A stretch of 64,000 nucleotides of DNA, taken from assembly GCA_902537325.1 (NCBI GenBank), contig CACBAT010000010.1, positions 1 through 64,000 on the forward strand, written 5' to 3'. The position numbers were made by a program, and so were the translations under genes. Origin of the DNA: an uncultured Alphaproteobacteria bacterium (GTDB lineage: Bacteria; Pseudomonadota; Alphaproteobacteria; HIMB59; GCA-002718135). Under the pieces are notes generated by a model. The model was not told the origin of the DNA and made no database searches. It saw only the letters and a list, made by a program, of their open reading frames with translations. This document shows positions 43,104-52,831 of this stretch, piece after piece. Numbering within the stretch: the first letter of the stretch is position 1; each line of letters opens with the position of its first letter.

Positions 43104-44547
43104 TTTTTCTTAAATAATTTAAAGTAAAAAAAAGAAATAGAATAAAAAAATAAATTTTTAGTATTAAATGCTGATTTACAAAATTAATATTTTCTTGAAG
43201 AAATAATTTATGTTTAAATTTTTCAATATTATTTAGTTCAGTTTTTTTTATTATACTACCTTTGTTATCTATCACAGCAGAGATTCCGTTATTAGATACA
43301 CGTATTATTGGTTTATTAAACTCTGCTGCTCTCATTTTAGTTAAATACAAATGCTGATAAGGTCCTATATATTCGCCAAACCAAAAATCATTAGTTATAT
43401 TTATGATAAAATTACTTTTGTAGTTTAAATTATTTAAAAGCTTCCAATAAAAAACTATCTCGTAACAAATTACAGGAATAAAACTTATATTATTTGGTAA
43501 ATTAATTATTCTTTCTTCCTTGCCATTTGAATAATTGTTTGGGCCAACAATATTCTCAAAAAAAGTAAGTGAAGCTCTAAGAGGTAAGAATTCTCCAAAA
43601 GGAACAAGTATTATTTTGTCAAAATAAGTTACTTTTGATTCGGTAATATTGATTAAACTATTATAGTATTGATTGTTTTGAAATCTTGTTGCACCAATAA
43701 CCAATACTTGATTTTCTTTTAAAGATTCTTTTAAGATTTTTAGATCAAGATTATCTAAAAGATATGGGAAATTATTTTCTCCAAATATTAACAGATCTGC
43801 ACTACTTTTTTGAATATTATTAATTATTGTATTTAGTTTTTTTTCTGGAGTTAAAGATTTATCATTATTTTTAAAATTTAATTGGAAAATTTCTAAATCT
43901 ATGGTTTTAGTTTTTAAATTATTATTTTTAGAATTAATATTTAAGACGAGTAAAAAAATTATTGGCAAAATAATAAAAAGTGAAAGATATCTTATTTCCT
44001 TTTTTAGATTTACTGTGGTAATAAAAATAAAAGGTAAGCAGAATATTTGAATTATTAAATAACTTGTAATTAATGTTCCGAAAGATTTTAATGAAAAAAG
44101 TAAATATTCATTACTAGAAATAACCAATGAAAATGTAAACCAGGGGAATCCATAAAAAATAATTGAAATTATATATTCACTAATAGTGAACATAAATGGA
44201 ATTAAAAAAATTACTGGAATATTTTTTCCTAACTTAGAAATTATTGTAAATACTAAACTTTGAATTAAAGATAATAAAATTATTAATAACAAAAAAACTA
44301 GAAAAAAATTTTTTGTTTCTTCAAAAACAAAAAAAGGATTTTTAACCCAAAATAAATAACTTATAAAAAACCCAAAGCCAAAGAGTGAATAATTTTTAAA
44401 AATATTTAAATTAATATTATTTTTTCTATTTGTATCTAATAACAGACAAAGAGAAGGAAAAATTATAAAACCTAATGGTAAGAAAAAATATGGGGGAAAT
44501 AAAAGTGAAGTTAGAAGTCCTAATATTAAATAAATTAAAGTAATCAA
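43096..44547 (-). CDS. lnt: Apolipoprotein N-acyltransferase
   Basis: Lnt adds the third acyl chain to lipoproteins in the inner membrane. The 483-residue protein has about six to eight hydrophobic segments in the first 210 residues, a nitrilase-like periplasmic domain with the catalytic triad positions in FGENNFPY (Glu), ILVPFGEFLP (Lys) and VICYEIVF (Cys), and a final membrane segment. It overlaps corC by 4 bases (ATGA). Confidence 0.93.
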   Translation of the reverse strand: MITLIYLILGLLTSLLFPPYFFLPLGFIIFPSLCLLLDTNRKNNINLNIFKNYSLFGFGFFISYLFWVKNPFFVFEETKNFFLVFLLLIILLSLIQSLVFTIISKLGKNIPVIFLIPFMFTISEYIISIIFYGFPWFTFSLVISSNEYLLFSLKSFGTLITSYLIIQIFCLPFIFITTVNLKKEIRYLSLFIILPIIFLLVLNINSKNNNLKTKTIDLEIFQLNFKNNDKSLTPEKKLNTIINNIQKSSADLLIFGENNFPYLLDNLDLKILKESLKENQVLVIGATRFQNNQYYNSLINITESKVTYFDKIILVPFGEFLPLRASLTFFENIVGPNNYSNGKEERIINLPNNISFIPVICYEIVFYWKLLNNLNYKSNFIINITNDFWFGEYIGPYQHLYLTKMRAAEFNKPIIRVSNNGISAVIDNKGSIIKKTELNNIEKFKHKLFLQENINFVNQHLILKIYFFILFLFFTLNYLRKNA

Positions 44548-45392
44548 TTATTTTTATTTACTTCAACTATTTCAATTTTTCTATTGTTTGATTTAATAAT
44601 CTTAATCCTAAGTTCACTATTAAAATCTATTATTTCATTATTTTTAGGTATCCTATTTATTTTTTCATATACTAGACCGCCTACAGAAGAAGTTTCATCA
44701 TCCTCATTTCTAGGAATATTAATGGCAAAATATTCCTCTAAATCTTCAACTCTATAACTAGCATCTACAGTTATTGAATTATTTGATTTTTTATAAACTA
44801 ATTCTTCCTCATCCTCAGCATCATGCTCATCTTCTATCTCTCCAACAATTTCTTCTACTAAATCTTCTATGGTAACTAATCCGTCTACACCACCAACTCC
44901 ATCAACAACGAGGCCTATATGAATCCTCGATGATCTCATTGTTTTTAGTAAATCTAAAATTGGTGATTTTGGAGCAACATATAAAACATCTCTTATAATT
45001 TTATTCATTTGAAAGGTATCTTGTGATGATTTAATAAAGTCTTTAATATGAAAGAAGCCAATTACGTTATCAATATTTTTTTTATATACTGGAAACCTAG
45101 AATGTCCTTCTTCTTTAATAACTTCTAGAATGTCATTATAAGATTTGTCATGATCTAGAGCTATTATTTCACTTCTTGGAATCATTAAATCTTCAACACT
45201 TTTTTCATTCAAATTTACGATGTTCTTGATAAGATTTTTTTCATTATTATCATTAAGATCTTCAAGATCTTTATCGTCATCATCGTTAGCGATAAAATTT
45301 AAGATATCTTCTTTTGTTGAATCATTAGATAGCAATTTTTTAATTATCCAATTTTTCCAGCTCGATGTTTTATCAGAGTTTTTTATATTCAT
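44544..45392 (-). CDS. corC: CBS-domain CorC/hemolysin-C family protein
   Basis: A 282-residue cytosolic protein with two CBS repeats (DLMIPRSEIIALD, then VAPKSPILDLLKTMRSSRIH and LVTIEDLVEEIVGEIEDEHD) and a C-terminal CorC_HlyC domain. Such proteins are linked to magnesium/cobalt efflux, but the precise role is not settled. It lies in the phoH-ybeY-corC-lnt order of proteobacteria and overlaps ybeY by one base (TAATG). Confidence 0.9.
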   Translation of the reverse strand: MNIKNSDKTSSWKNWIIKKLLSNDSTKEDILNFIANDDDDKDLEDLNDNNEKNLIKNIVNLNEKSVEDLMIPRSEIIALDHDKSYNDILEVIKEEGHSRFPVYKKNIDNVIGFFHIKDFIKSSQDTFQMNKIIRDVLYVAPKSPILDLLKTMRSSRIHIGLVVDGVGGVDGLVTIEDLVEEIVGEIEDEHDAEDEEELVYKKSNNSITVDASYRVEDLEEYFAINIPRNEDDETSSVGGLVYEKINRIPKNNEIIDFNSELRIKIIKSNNRKIEIVEVNKNN

Positions 45393-45871
45393 TAAATTGT
45401 GTAAGGATTATTTATTCCAAATAATCCTAAAATTTTTATCTCCTCTCTTTTCATTTTTTTAAATTCTGAATTAGTTTTATGATTATATCCATTAATATGT
45501 AATAAACTATGAATTAGTAAATGGTTAAAATGATCATATATGCTAATTTTATTCCTACGTATAAATTTATCAATTGTATCTATTGAAAAAAAAATATCAC
45601 AATATAAAATTTTTCCAACATTTTTATTTGAAATCTTAGAAATAAAAGTGAGAACATCTGTATCTGATTGTTTATTTTTATAGATTTTGTTAAGTCTTAT
45701 CATTTTCGATTTATTTGTTAAAATTATATTTAGCTTAAAACTATAATCTTTTTTAAAATAAGGCCTCATCTTATTTATAGTTTTATCCGTAATAGTCTTA
45801 ATTTTAGGTACTCGCCTTGGCCATTTTTTTGATTCAGAAAAAAAATCAACTTTTATGTTTTTCATATGCAT
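45392..45871 (-). CDS. ybeY: Endoribonuclease YbeY
   Basis: YbeY is a zinc-dependent endoribonuclease for 16S rRNA maturation and ribosome quality control. The 159-residue protein has the metal site as HSLLHINGYNH, matching HxxxHxxxxxH, and the LTNKSKMIRLNKIYKNK and TDVLTF segments. The ORF start at 45871 gives MHMKN; the second ATG at 45865 is equally possible. The 5' end overlaps phoH by about 20-26 bases. Confidence 0.93.
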   Translation of the reverse strand: MHMKNIKVDFFSESKKWPRRVPKIKTITDKTINKMRPYFKKDYSFKLNIILTNKSKMIRLNKIYKNKQSDTDVLTFISKISNKNVGKILYCDIFFSIDTIDKFIRRNKISIYDHFNHLLIHSLLHINGYNHKTNSEFKKMKREEIKILGLFGINNPYTI

Positions 45872-46805
45872 TTATAATTTTTTTTACTAAATCATGTCGA
45901 ACTACATCCCTTTCTGATAATTCAATGAAACCTATATCATTAATTTTGTTTAATTTTTTTAATGCATCCTTAAGCCCTGAATCTTTTTCACTTACAAGAT
46001 CAATCTGAGTAATATCTCCTACAACTACCATTTGACTATTTTTACCTAGTCTAGTTAAAAACATTTTCATTTGTGTTTTTGTTGTATTTTGAGCTTCATC
46101 TAAAATAATAAAACAATCTTCAAGAGTTCTTCCTCTCATAAATGCGATAGGTGCTATTTCAATTGTGTTATTAAGTAATTTTTTTTCTACCTGTTCATAA
46201 GGTAGCATTGAATATAATGCATCATAAATAGGTCTCAAAAAAGGATCTACTTTTTCTTTTAAATCCCCAGGTAGGAAACCCAATTTTTCACCAACTTCAA
46301 CAGCTGGTCTGGATAAAATAATTTTATTTACTTTTCCGTCTTGAAGGGCTGAAACAGCTTTCGCTACAGCCAGATAAGTTTTGCCAGTTCCAGCTGGGCC
46401 GATAGCAAATATAATATTTTTAGTGTTTAGTAATTGAAGATATTTATTTTGTATTTCAGTTCTTGGTATAATTTTTCTTTTTTTAGTTTGAATAAATAGA
46501 TCCATTTGTTTGTCAGCTTTAATATTCATAGATATTAAGCTTTTATTATCTCTTATTCTATCCTCATCTATTTCAGCGCCATTTTGTGCTTCTTTAAATA
46601 AATTAAGAATAGTTTTCTTAGTTTCAAAAATTGATTTTTTATTACCTGAAATTTTAATTTTATTTCCGCGATATTGAATTTTAACCTGATTAATCTTCTC
46701 TATAAGAGATAAATTTTTATCATTAATTCCAAATAAATTACTTAATATAGTGTTATCATCTAATTCCAATTCAAGGTTTTCTTTGTTATTTACTATATCT
46801 GGCAT
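45846..46805 (-). CDS. ybeZ: PhoH-like ATPase (YbeZ)
   Basis: A 319-residue PhoH-family ATPase, thought to act with YbeY in RNA metabolism. It has an N-terminal KH-like segment, Walker A GPAGTGKTYLAVA, SRPAVEVGEKLGFLPGDL, the Walker B CFIILDEAQNTT and VVVGDITQIDL. The start overlaps miaB by 13 bases. Despite the name, phosphate control is not implied. Confidence 0.94.
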   Translation of the reverse strand: MPDIVNNKENLELELDDNTILSNLFGINDKNLSLIEKINQVKIQYRGNKIKISGNKKSIFETKKTILNLFKEAQNGAEIDEDRIRDNKSLISMNIKADKQMDLFIQTKKRKIIPRTEIQNKYLQLLNTKNIIFAIGPAGTGKTYLAVAKAVSALQDGKVNKIILSRPAVEVGEKLGFLPGDLKEKVDPFLRPIYDALYSMLPYEQVEKKLLNNTIEIAPIAFMRGRTLEDCFIILDEAQNTTKTQMKMFLTRLGKNSQMVVVGDITQIDLVSEKDSGLKDALKKLNKINDIGFIELSERDVVRHDLVKKIINAYEKHKS

Positions 46806-48094
46806 TCAAGAGCAAAATTTGTTGAGTTTATAATTTTAACATTCATAATTTGATTTAATAAATCTTTTTTGGAATTAACAAATGTACTTTGATTGTAAAT
46901 TGTACGGCCTATAAATTGATCTTTATGTCTTCCAATTTTTTCAAATAATACTTCCATACCTTTATTGATAAAAGACTTATTAAAATTCATTTGTTGTTGT
47001 GTAAGTAAAGATTGCAATGCACTTAATCGTGCTTTTTTATCTAATATACTAATATTATCTTTATTTTGAGCAGGCGTTCCTGGTCTCGGACTATAAATAA
47101 ATGAATAGGCAATAACAAAATTAACCTTTTCTATAAATTTCATTGTAGCTTCAAAATCTTTATCTGTCTCTTCTGGAAAGCCAACAATAAAATCTGATGA
47201 AAGAGCAATATCAGGACGAACATTTCTTATTTTTTCTACAATTTTTAAATAATCATCAACTGTATGTTTTCTATTCATTTTTTTTAAAATTTTATCTGAG
47301 CCAGATTGAATAGGTAGATGAAGGAATGGCATAAGTTTAGTATTCTCAGCATGAGCATTAATTAGGGAATCTTTCATATCTATTGGATGAGATGTCATAT
47401 ATCTAATTCTCTTAATTTCTTCAATTTCTCCTATCTTATTAATCAAATAAGCTAGATCTTTTGATTTTCCATCAGAGGCAATGCCATGATAGGCATTAAC
47501 ATTTTGACCTAGTAAAATTATTTCTTTAATCCCATTAGAAACATATTTTTTTGTCTCTTCTACAATATCATCAACGGGTCTAGAGAATTCAGGCCCCCTA
47601 GTATATGGAACTACACAAAAAGAACAAAATTTATCGCATCCTTCTTGAATAGATAAAAATTCTGATGATAAATTTGAAGAGTTAAAAATTAAATTTTTAA
47701 ATTTTTCATTTTGTAAAAAATCACTATTTTCTACTTCATCTACGCTATCGAGCATATCAGGAAGTTTGTGATAAGATTGTGGTCCTACAACATAATCAAC
47801 TGACGGTGATCTTTTTTTTATTTCAAGACCCTCTGCTTGAGCTACACAACCGGCAACCACTAATTTCATGTTCTGTTTTTTATCTTTAATTTTTTTAACT
47901 CTGCCAATGTCAGAGTAAACTTTCTCAACTGCCTTTTCTCTAATATGACAAGTGTTCAAAACAGTTAAGTCTGCTTTTGAAATATTGTCAGTTACTTTAT
48001 ATCCTTTATTTGAAAATAAATCTTTAATACGGTTGCTGTCGTATACATTCATCTGACAACCATATGATTTTATATAAATATACTTATCACTCAT
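46793..48094 (-). CDS. miaB: tRNA-2-methylthio-N6-dimethylallyladenosine synthase
   Basis: MiaB adds a methylthio group to i6A37 in tRNA. The 433-residue protein has the N-terminal cluster cysteines C13 (YGCQMN), C49 (NTCHIRE) and one in VVAGCVAQAEG, the radical-SAM motif CDKFCSFC, and a C-terminal TRAM domain. rimI and miaB overlap by 8 bases; the fur gene that often separates them in alphaproteobacteria is absent. Confidence 0.95.
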   Translation of the reverse strand: MSDKYIYIKSYGCQMNVYDSNRIKDLFSNKGYKVTDNISKADLTVLNTCHIREKAVEKVYSDIGRVKKIKDKKQNMKLVVAGCVAQAEGLEIKKRSPSVDYVVGPQSYHKLPDMLDSVDEVENSDFLQNEKFKNLIFNSSNLSSEFLSIQEGCDKFCSFCVVPYTRGPEFSRPVDDIVEETKKYVSNGIKEIILLGQNVNAYHGIASDGKSKDLAYLINKIGEIEEIKRIRYMTSHPIDMKDSLINAHAENTKLMPFLHLPIQSGSDKILKKMNRKHTVDDYLKIVEKIRNVRPDIALSSDFIVGFPEETDKDFEATMKFIEKVNFVIAYSFIYSPRPGTPAQNKDNISILDKKARLSALQSLLTQQQMNFNKSFINKGMEVLFEKIGRHKDQFIGRTIYNQSTFVNSKKDLLNQIMNVKIINSTNFALECQI

Positions 48095-48566
48095 GAATAA
48101 TTTTTTTTATAAAGCATTTAGCATGAACATTTCTATCATTATATCTATAATAATTATGTCTTAAATTTAAAAAAACAAAGTTATTTTTATTATAAAAACT
48201 TATTGCATCTAAATTATCTTCAGCAACTTCAATGAAAATCTTTGAAAATTTAATTATATTTGTTTCAACATAATTTAATAATTTTGTTGCTATTTGTTTT
48301 CTTCTTTGATCTTTTGATACAATTAAAATATGTAATTCTAAGTCATAATCTTTATCATTTTTTATTCTATCTCCAATTAAAAGTCCAACTAGGTTATTAA
48401 CCTGAAAATATCCAAGAGAGTAATTATTAACTTTGTTTAATTGACTTTCAATATTTTTTAGACTCCAACCTATCTTTTTAAAATAATTATATTCATCCCT
48501 GTTATGATGCATAAACTTAATGATTGAAGATAGCTCTTCTTTATTTATTAGACTAATACTGTTCAA
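48087..48566 (-). CDS. rimI: GNAT acetyltransferase, RimI-like
   Basis: A 159-residue GNAT protein with the acetyl-CoA binding region DQRRKQIATKLLNYVE and the C-terminal AISFYNKNNFVF. Its place after tsaB (start overlaps the tsaB stop by 4 bases) is that of RimI, the S18 N-terminal acetyltransferase, but the sequence is divergent, so substrate is inferred from synteny. Confidence 0.78.
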   Translation of the reverse strand: MNSISLINKEELSSIIKFMHHNRDEYNYFKKIGWSLKNIESQLNKVNNYSLGYFQVNNLVGLLIGDRIKNDKDYDLELHILIVSKDQRRKQIATKLLNYVETNIIKFSKIFIEVAEDNLDAISFYNKNNFVFLNLRHNYYRYNDRNVHAKCFIKKIIHE

Positions 48567-49174
48567 TTTAGCAATTGATTATTTGATATATAAATTGGTT
48601 TAATGATAATATTTTTTTTAAAGGTTAAATTATTATAATTTTTGTAAAATTCTTCAAAAAAAGAAAACTGAATTTGTTCTAATTTATTATTTTCACTGAT
48701 TTCATTTTTATTAAAAAGAATTAACTCAATATTTTTTGGAATTGAGAATTTATTATTTTCAATTTTATTGTATTCCATTACGTTGTCTTTATTTTTATAA
48801 CATAAAAATTCCTGATTATTAGATGATGTTATATAAACTCCTAAGTTTTTTTTTGATAATTTTTTTGAATTAAATTTTAAAATATCCTCAATTGATAGTG
48901 GATAGTAAGGAATTTTACGAGATATCATGAGGCCTGATATAAATGCTGAACCAATTCTTAAACTTGTATACGATCCAGGGCCAATTGTCGTAGAAACTTT
49001 TTTAAGATTTTGTGTTAAATTTAAACGTTTATCTATTTCTATATAGGACTGTATTATATTATCACTCAACCTATCTGTTTCATTTTGAATAATTTTCTCC
49101 TGTAGTATTATTTTGTTATCATCAATTACACAAAACTCTGGTATTGATGATATAACATCTAGAAACAATATCAT
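48563..49174 (-). CDS. tsaB: tRNA threonylcarbamoyladenosine biosynthesis protein TsaB
   Basis: TsaB is the non-catalytic ASKHA-fold partner of TsaD in t6A synthesis. The 203-residue protein has the family segment TTIGPGSYTSLRIGSAFISGL and a start that matches the family (MILFLDVISS). Its ATG abuts the ATG of the divergent deacetylase gene with no base between. C-terminal half is divergent. TsaE is at 6404-6850. Confidence 0.88.
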   Translation of the reverse strand: MILFLDVISSIPEFCVIDDNKIILQEKIIQNETDRLSDNIIQSYIEIDKRLNLTQNLKKVSTTIGPGSYTSLRIGSAFISGLMISRKIPYYPLSIEDILKFNSKKLSKKNLGVYITSSNNQEFLCYKNKDNVMEYNKIENNKFSIPKNIELILFNKNEISENNKLEQIQFSFFEEFYKNYNNLTFKKNIIIKPIYISNNQLLN

Positions 49175-50203
49175 ATGAAATTACATAACTACATTCTATT
49201 ACTATTTTTAAAAAGTATTTCTTTAACTTTTTTATTAGTAAGTGGAACTTTCGCAAATGAGGTAAAAAATTCAGCTACTGTATTTATGTATCATAAATTT
49301 GGAGTTTCAAAGTATCCTTCAACAAGCGTTACTATTGATCAGCTTAACAGCCACATTGAAGAACTAACTAAAGAAAAATATACGATCAAATCATTAGATT
49401 TTATCATTGATACGATACTTAATGACGGAGACCTTCCAGAAAACACTATTGGTATAAGCGTGGATGATGCTGATAAGTCTTTTCTAGAAGTTGGATGGCC
49501 TTTATTTAAAAAAAATAATATTCCCGTAACCTTATTTGTAACAACTGGAACAATTTCAAATAATAAAAAATATATTAACTGGGATCAAATAAGAAAACTT
49601 AAAGAAGAAGGTGTAAAAATTGGTGCACACTCTCATACACATGCACACATGCCAGATATTAGTATTGAAGAAGTAAGAAATGAAATAGAAACATCAAATA
49701 AAATTTTTCTGAAAGAACTTGGGGAAATACCAACTTTATTTGCATTTCCTTATGGAGAGACAACAGATGAAATTATTGAATTAGTAAAAGAATATAAGTT
49801 TAAAGTTGCATTTGGTCAGCATTCTGGAATAATTAATGAAACTTCAAATATGTATTACCTGCCAAGGTTTTCCTTAAATGAGAGATATGGTGAAATAGAC
49901 AGAGTTAAGTTTGCAGCATCATCAAAAGGTTTAGGAGTTTACGACTTTATTCCTAAAAATCCAACGATTGAGCAAAACCCACCATTTATAGGTTTTTCTC
50001 TTCTTGATGATAAGAAAGCACAATCCCTAGATTGTTTTGTATTTGATAGCAAAGGTCAAGTTGATAGAGAGGTTTATAAATTTAATGAAAGAATTGAAAT
50101 AAGACTTTCAAGAGAATTATCAGCTGGAAGATCAAGAATGAATTGTACCGTTAAAGATAGTGATGGAAATTGGAGATGGTTTGGGCACCAATTCTATTTT
50201 TAA
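49175..50203 (+). CDS. Secreted polysaccharide deacetylase (NodB homology)
   Basis: A 342-residue exported protein with an N-terminal signal peptide (charged start, hydrophobic core to about residue 23, cleavage near TFA-NE). The NodB domain shows the catalytic/metal aspartates at D97-D98 (SVDDADKSF) and the metal histidines H152 and H156 in AHSHTHAH, plus FAFPYGE. A C-terminal domain of about 100 residues follows. It may trim acetyl groups from peptidoglycan or an exopolysaccharide; the substrate is unknown. The signal peptide fixes the start, which abuts tsaB. Its stop abuts the stop of the Bax-like gene. Confidence 0.85.
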   Translation: MKLHNYILLLFLKSISLTFLLVSGTFANEVKNSATVFMYHKFGVSKYPSTSVTIDQLNSHIEELTKEKYTIKSLDFIIDTILNDGDLPENTIGISVDDADKSFLEVGWPLFKKNNIPVTLFVTTGTISNNKKYINWDQIRKLKEEGVKIGAHSHTHAHMPDISIEEVRNEIETSNKIFLKELGEIPTLFAFPYGETTDEIIELVKEYKFKVAFGQHSGIINETSNMYYLPRFSLNERYGEIDRVKFAASSKGLGVYDFIPKNPTIEQNPPFIGFSLLDDKKAQSLDCFVFDSKGQVDREVYKFNERIEIRLSRELSAGRSRMNCTVKDSDGNWRWFGHQFYF

Positions 50204-51193
50204 TTAATAAGAAATAATTTTTTGATCAAAAATACTAAAGTTATTAGTCTTAATTACTTGTTTAATTGTTTTAATATAATTTTCATCTTCTGCATAAGTA
50301 GATAGTCTTTCAATAAGTAAGCCAGCATTTGAAAAATTATTTCTTACTCTCATTATATTTCGAATTTCACGGAAATCTTCATATGCGTAGTGAGAATTAA
50401 TATTATTAAAGTATGATGCAACACTGTGATTATATGAATTAAATGCTTTAATTAAATGCCGATCACCATTTTCTCTTTCCATTGGGACAACTCCTTTAGA
50501 ATTATCATAGGTATATTCACCAAATAATGCATTATATTCCTGAGCAAATCTAGATGATCCCCACCCACTTTCAATTGCAGCTTGAGCTAAAACAATGGAA
50601 TTAGGAATTATTTCAACTCTTAAAAGAAGTTGATCAATTATTTCCATTTTGTGTTCATTATCAAATTTAATTTTATATTTTTTAGAAAGTTTTCTTAATT
50701 TACTTAATTCATAATTGTTTAGTGAATTATTTTTCGAGAGCTTAGAACGTAAAAAAATTAGATCTTTTCTATTTGATAAGATTTTTTGGTTTTCATTGAT
50801 TATTAATGGTAAAACCGTTTTAACAAATTGTTTTTTTTGTTCATTTAAATGCTGAAAGTCTTTTTCAGATAAATTTGTAACTAAATTAACTCGTACGTTA
50901 TGTTCTATACCAGAATATGATTTTGGATTTAATGGTTTAGTTTTAATATTAACTAAAAATTTTTTTTTCTTTAATTTATTTAGAATGTCGTTTTTTAGAA
51001 TATCTTTTTCTGAATAAAGTTTGTTAATTGTATACGAGTCATAAGTCTTACAATAATTTAAAACAAGCTCATCTAATTCAGCATTTAGTTTATATTTAAC
51101 ATCTAGTGTTGAAGGTTTTTCTTCAAAGGCAATAGTTGGAATTGTAATTGCTAGACCAATAACCACCAATGGATATAATAAGATTTTATGCAT
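50204..51193 (-). CDS. Bax-like secreted glucosaminidase-domain protein
   Basis: A 329-residue protein with a signal peptide (MHKILLYPLVVIGLAITIPT) and a C-terminal glucosaminidase domain: QAAIESGWGSSRFAQEYNA carries the catalytic Glu, followed by LFGEYTYD. Such enzymes cleave glycan strands of peptidoglycan. I choose the ATG at 51193, which gives a clean signal peptide and an 8-base overlap with nifU, over the longer in-frame start at 51226 that adds 11 hydrophilic residues. It is convergent with the deacetylase, and both look like cell-wall enzymes. Confidence 0.82.
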   Translation of the reverse strand: MHKILLYPLVVIGLAITIPTIAFEEKPSTLDVKYKLNAELDELVLNYCKTYDSYTINKLYSEKDILKNDILNKLKKKKFLVNIKTKPLNPKSYSGIEHNVRVNLVTNLSEKDFQHLNEQKKQFVKTVLPLIINENQKILSNRKDLIFLRSKLSKNNSLNNYELSKLRKLSKKYKIKFDNEHKMEIIDQLLLRVEIIPNSIVLAQAAIESGWGSSRFAQEYNALFGEYTYDNSKGVVPMERENGDRHLIKAFNSYNHSVASYFNNINSHYAYEDFREIRNIMRVRNNFSNAGLLIERLSTYAEDENYIKTIKQVIKTNNFSIFDQKIISY

Positions 51194-51749
51194 CAATAGG
51201 TCTAACTTCTTGTACTTCAGGAACATAATGCTTAAGCATATTTTCTATTCCCATTTTAAGTGTTGCTGTTGAACTAGGACATCCTGAACATGCGCCTTGC
51301 ATATGAAGATAGACAACACCATCCTTAAAACTATCATATATAATGTCTCCACCATCCATTGCTACCGCAGGTCTTACCCTTGTATCAAGAAGCTCTTTGA
51401 TTTGTTTTACAATATCGGTATCATTTTCTTCATCAACTTTTAAAGAGTCATCACTTTTCTTTACAGTGGTAATTGTTTCTTCACCTGAATTATAATGATC
51501 CATGATTGAACCTAAAATTAATGGCTTCATAACTTGCCAATCTAGGGATTGTCCTTTTGTTATAGTAATAAAATCACTGCCAAAAAAGACTCCTTCCACT
51601 CCTTCTACGTCAAATAGTCGTTTAGCAAATGGTGAGTTAGCTGCCTCTCCGATATTTTGAAAGAAAGCTGTCCCATCATCCATAACAACTTTGCCCGGTA
51701 AAAATTTTAAAGTTTGAGGATTAGGCGTTTGTTCTGTTTGTATAAACAT
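51186..51749 (-). CDS. NfuA/NifU-like iron-sulfur scaffold protein
   Basis: A 187-residue Fe-S carrier with an N-terminal Nfu_N domain (QTPNPQTLKFLPGK) and a C-terminal NifU domain with the cluster-binding pair C154 and C157 in GACSGCPSS. It delivers clusters to apo-enzymes such as MiaB, encoded in the same window. Position after trpS is conserved in alphaproteobacteria. No ribosome-binding site is evident upstream of the ATG. Confidence 0.93.
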   Translation of the reverse strand: MFIQTEQTPNPQTLKFLPGKVVMDDGTAFFQNIGEAANSPFAKRLFDVEGVEGVFFGSDFITITKGQSLDWQVMKPLILGSIMDHYNSGEETITTVKKSDDSLKVDEENDTDIVKQIKELLDTRVRPAVAMDGGDIIYDSFKDGVVYLHMQGACSGCPSSTATLKMGIENMLKHYVPEVQEVRPIDA

Positions 51750-51822
51750 ATGATTTATATATAGTTATTAATATGTCTTTAGTATGAATATTCTGTAAAA
51801 AAATACAAATTTTGGGGAATTT

Positions 51823-52830
51823 TTACTTTAAAAAGCCAATAATTTCTTTTGTTTTCTGTAAAACTGGTTCTGCTACTGCAATAGCATTATCTTGACCCTG
51901 TTTTAAAATAGAATCGATGTAAGAAACATCATTCATCAATTTATTCATTTCACTGGTAATTGGCTCTAATTTAGATACAGATAAATCTGCTAAATCTTTT
52001 TTAAAAGTAGAAAATTCTTTACCCACATAATCTTTAACAACACTTTCAATTGATGTGTCTTGCAAAGAAGCAAATATCGAGATTAGATTTTCAGCTTCTG
52101 GTCTTTTTTCTAAACCAGTTTTATCTTGTGGTAATGGTTCAGGATCTGTCTTTGCTTTTTTAATCTTTTGTGTAATATTTTCTGCAGTATCTGTTAACAT
52201 TATTCTCGAATAATCAGAAGGATCTGATTTACTCATTTTTTTTGAACCATCACGAAGACTCATCACTCTTGTAGCCTCTCCTAAAATTAGTGGCTCAGGA
52301 ATAGGAAAAAAATCTGTCTTAAAATCATTATTAAATTTTTGTGCGATATCTCTTGTTAACTCCAAATGTTGTTTTTGATCATCTCCTACAGGAACATGTG
52401 TTGCTAAATAAATTAATATATCTGCTGCCATCAGTGTTGGATAAGAAAATAAACCAACAGAAACATTCTCGCTATTTTTACCAGCTTTATCTTTAAATTG
52501 CGTCATACGGTTTAACCATCCCATTCGAGCAACACAATTGAACAACCATCCAAGCTGAGCATGTTGAGGTACTTGTGATTGAACAAAAATATTATTTTGA
52601 TTTGGATCAACACCAGAAGCAATAAATGCAGCAGTTACTTCTCGTGTTTTATTTGCTAAAACTTTTGGATCCTGCCAAACAGTAATAGCATGTAAATCAA
52701 CAACACAAAAAAAACATTCATATTCTTTTTGAAGAGAAACAAAATTCTTTATGGCACCAAGATAATTTCCTAAATGAAGATCACCAGATGGTTGAACGCC
52801 GGATAAAATTCTTTTTGTTGGTTTTTCCAT
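51823..52830 (-). CDS. trpS: Tryptophanyl-tRNA synthetase
   Basis: TrpS charges tRNA-Trp. The 335-residue class I synthetase has the HIGH-type motif GDLHLGNY (16-23) and the KMSKS loop in [13 protein letters not shown]. It starts one base after the murJ stop, and a 73-base gap with no gene separates it from nifU downstream. Confidence 0.96.
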   Translation of the reverse strand: MEKPTKRILSGVQPSGDLHLGNYLGAIKNFVSLQKEYECFFCVVDLHAITVWQDPKVLANKTREVTAAFIASGVDPNQNNIFVQSQVPQHAQLGWLFNCVARMGWLNRMTQFKDKAGKNSENVSVGLFSYPTLMAADILIYLATHVPVGDDQKQHLELTRDIAQKFNNDFKTDFFPIPEPLILGEATRVMSLRDGSKKMSKSDPSDYSRIMLTDTAENITQKIKKAKTDPEPLPQDKTGLEKRPEAENLISIFASLQDTSIESVVKDYVGKEFSTFKKDLADLSVSKLEPITSEMNKLMNDVSYIDSILKQGQDNAIAVAEPVLQKTKEIIGFLK

Positions 52831-52831
52831 A

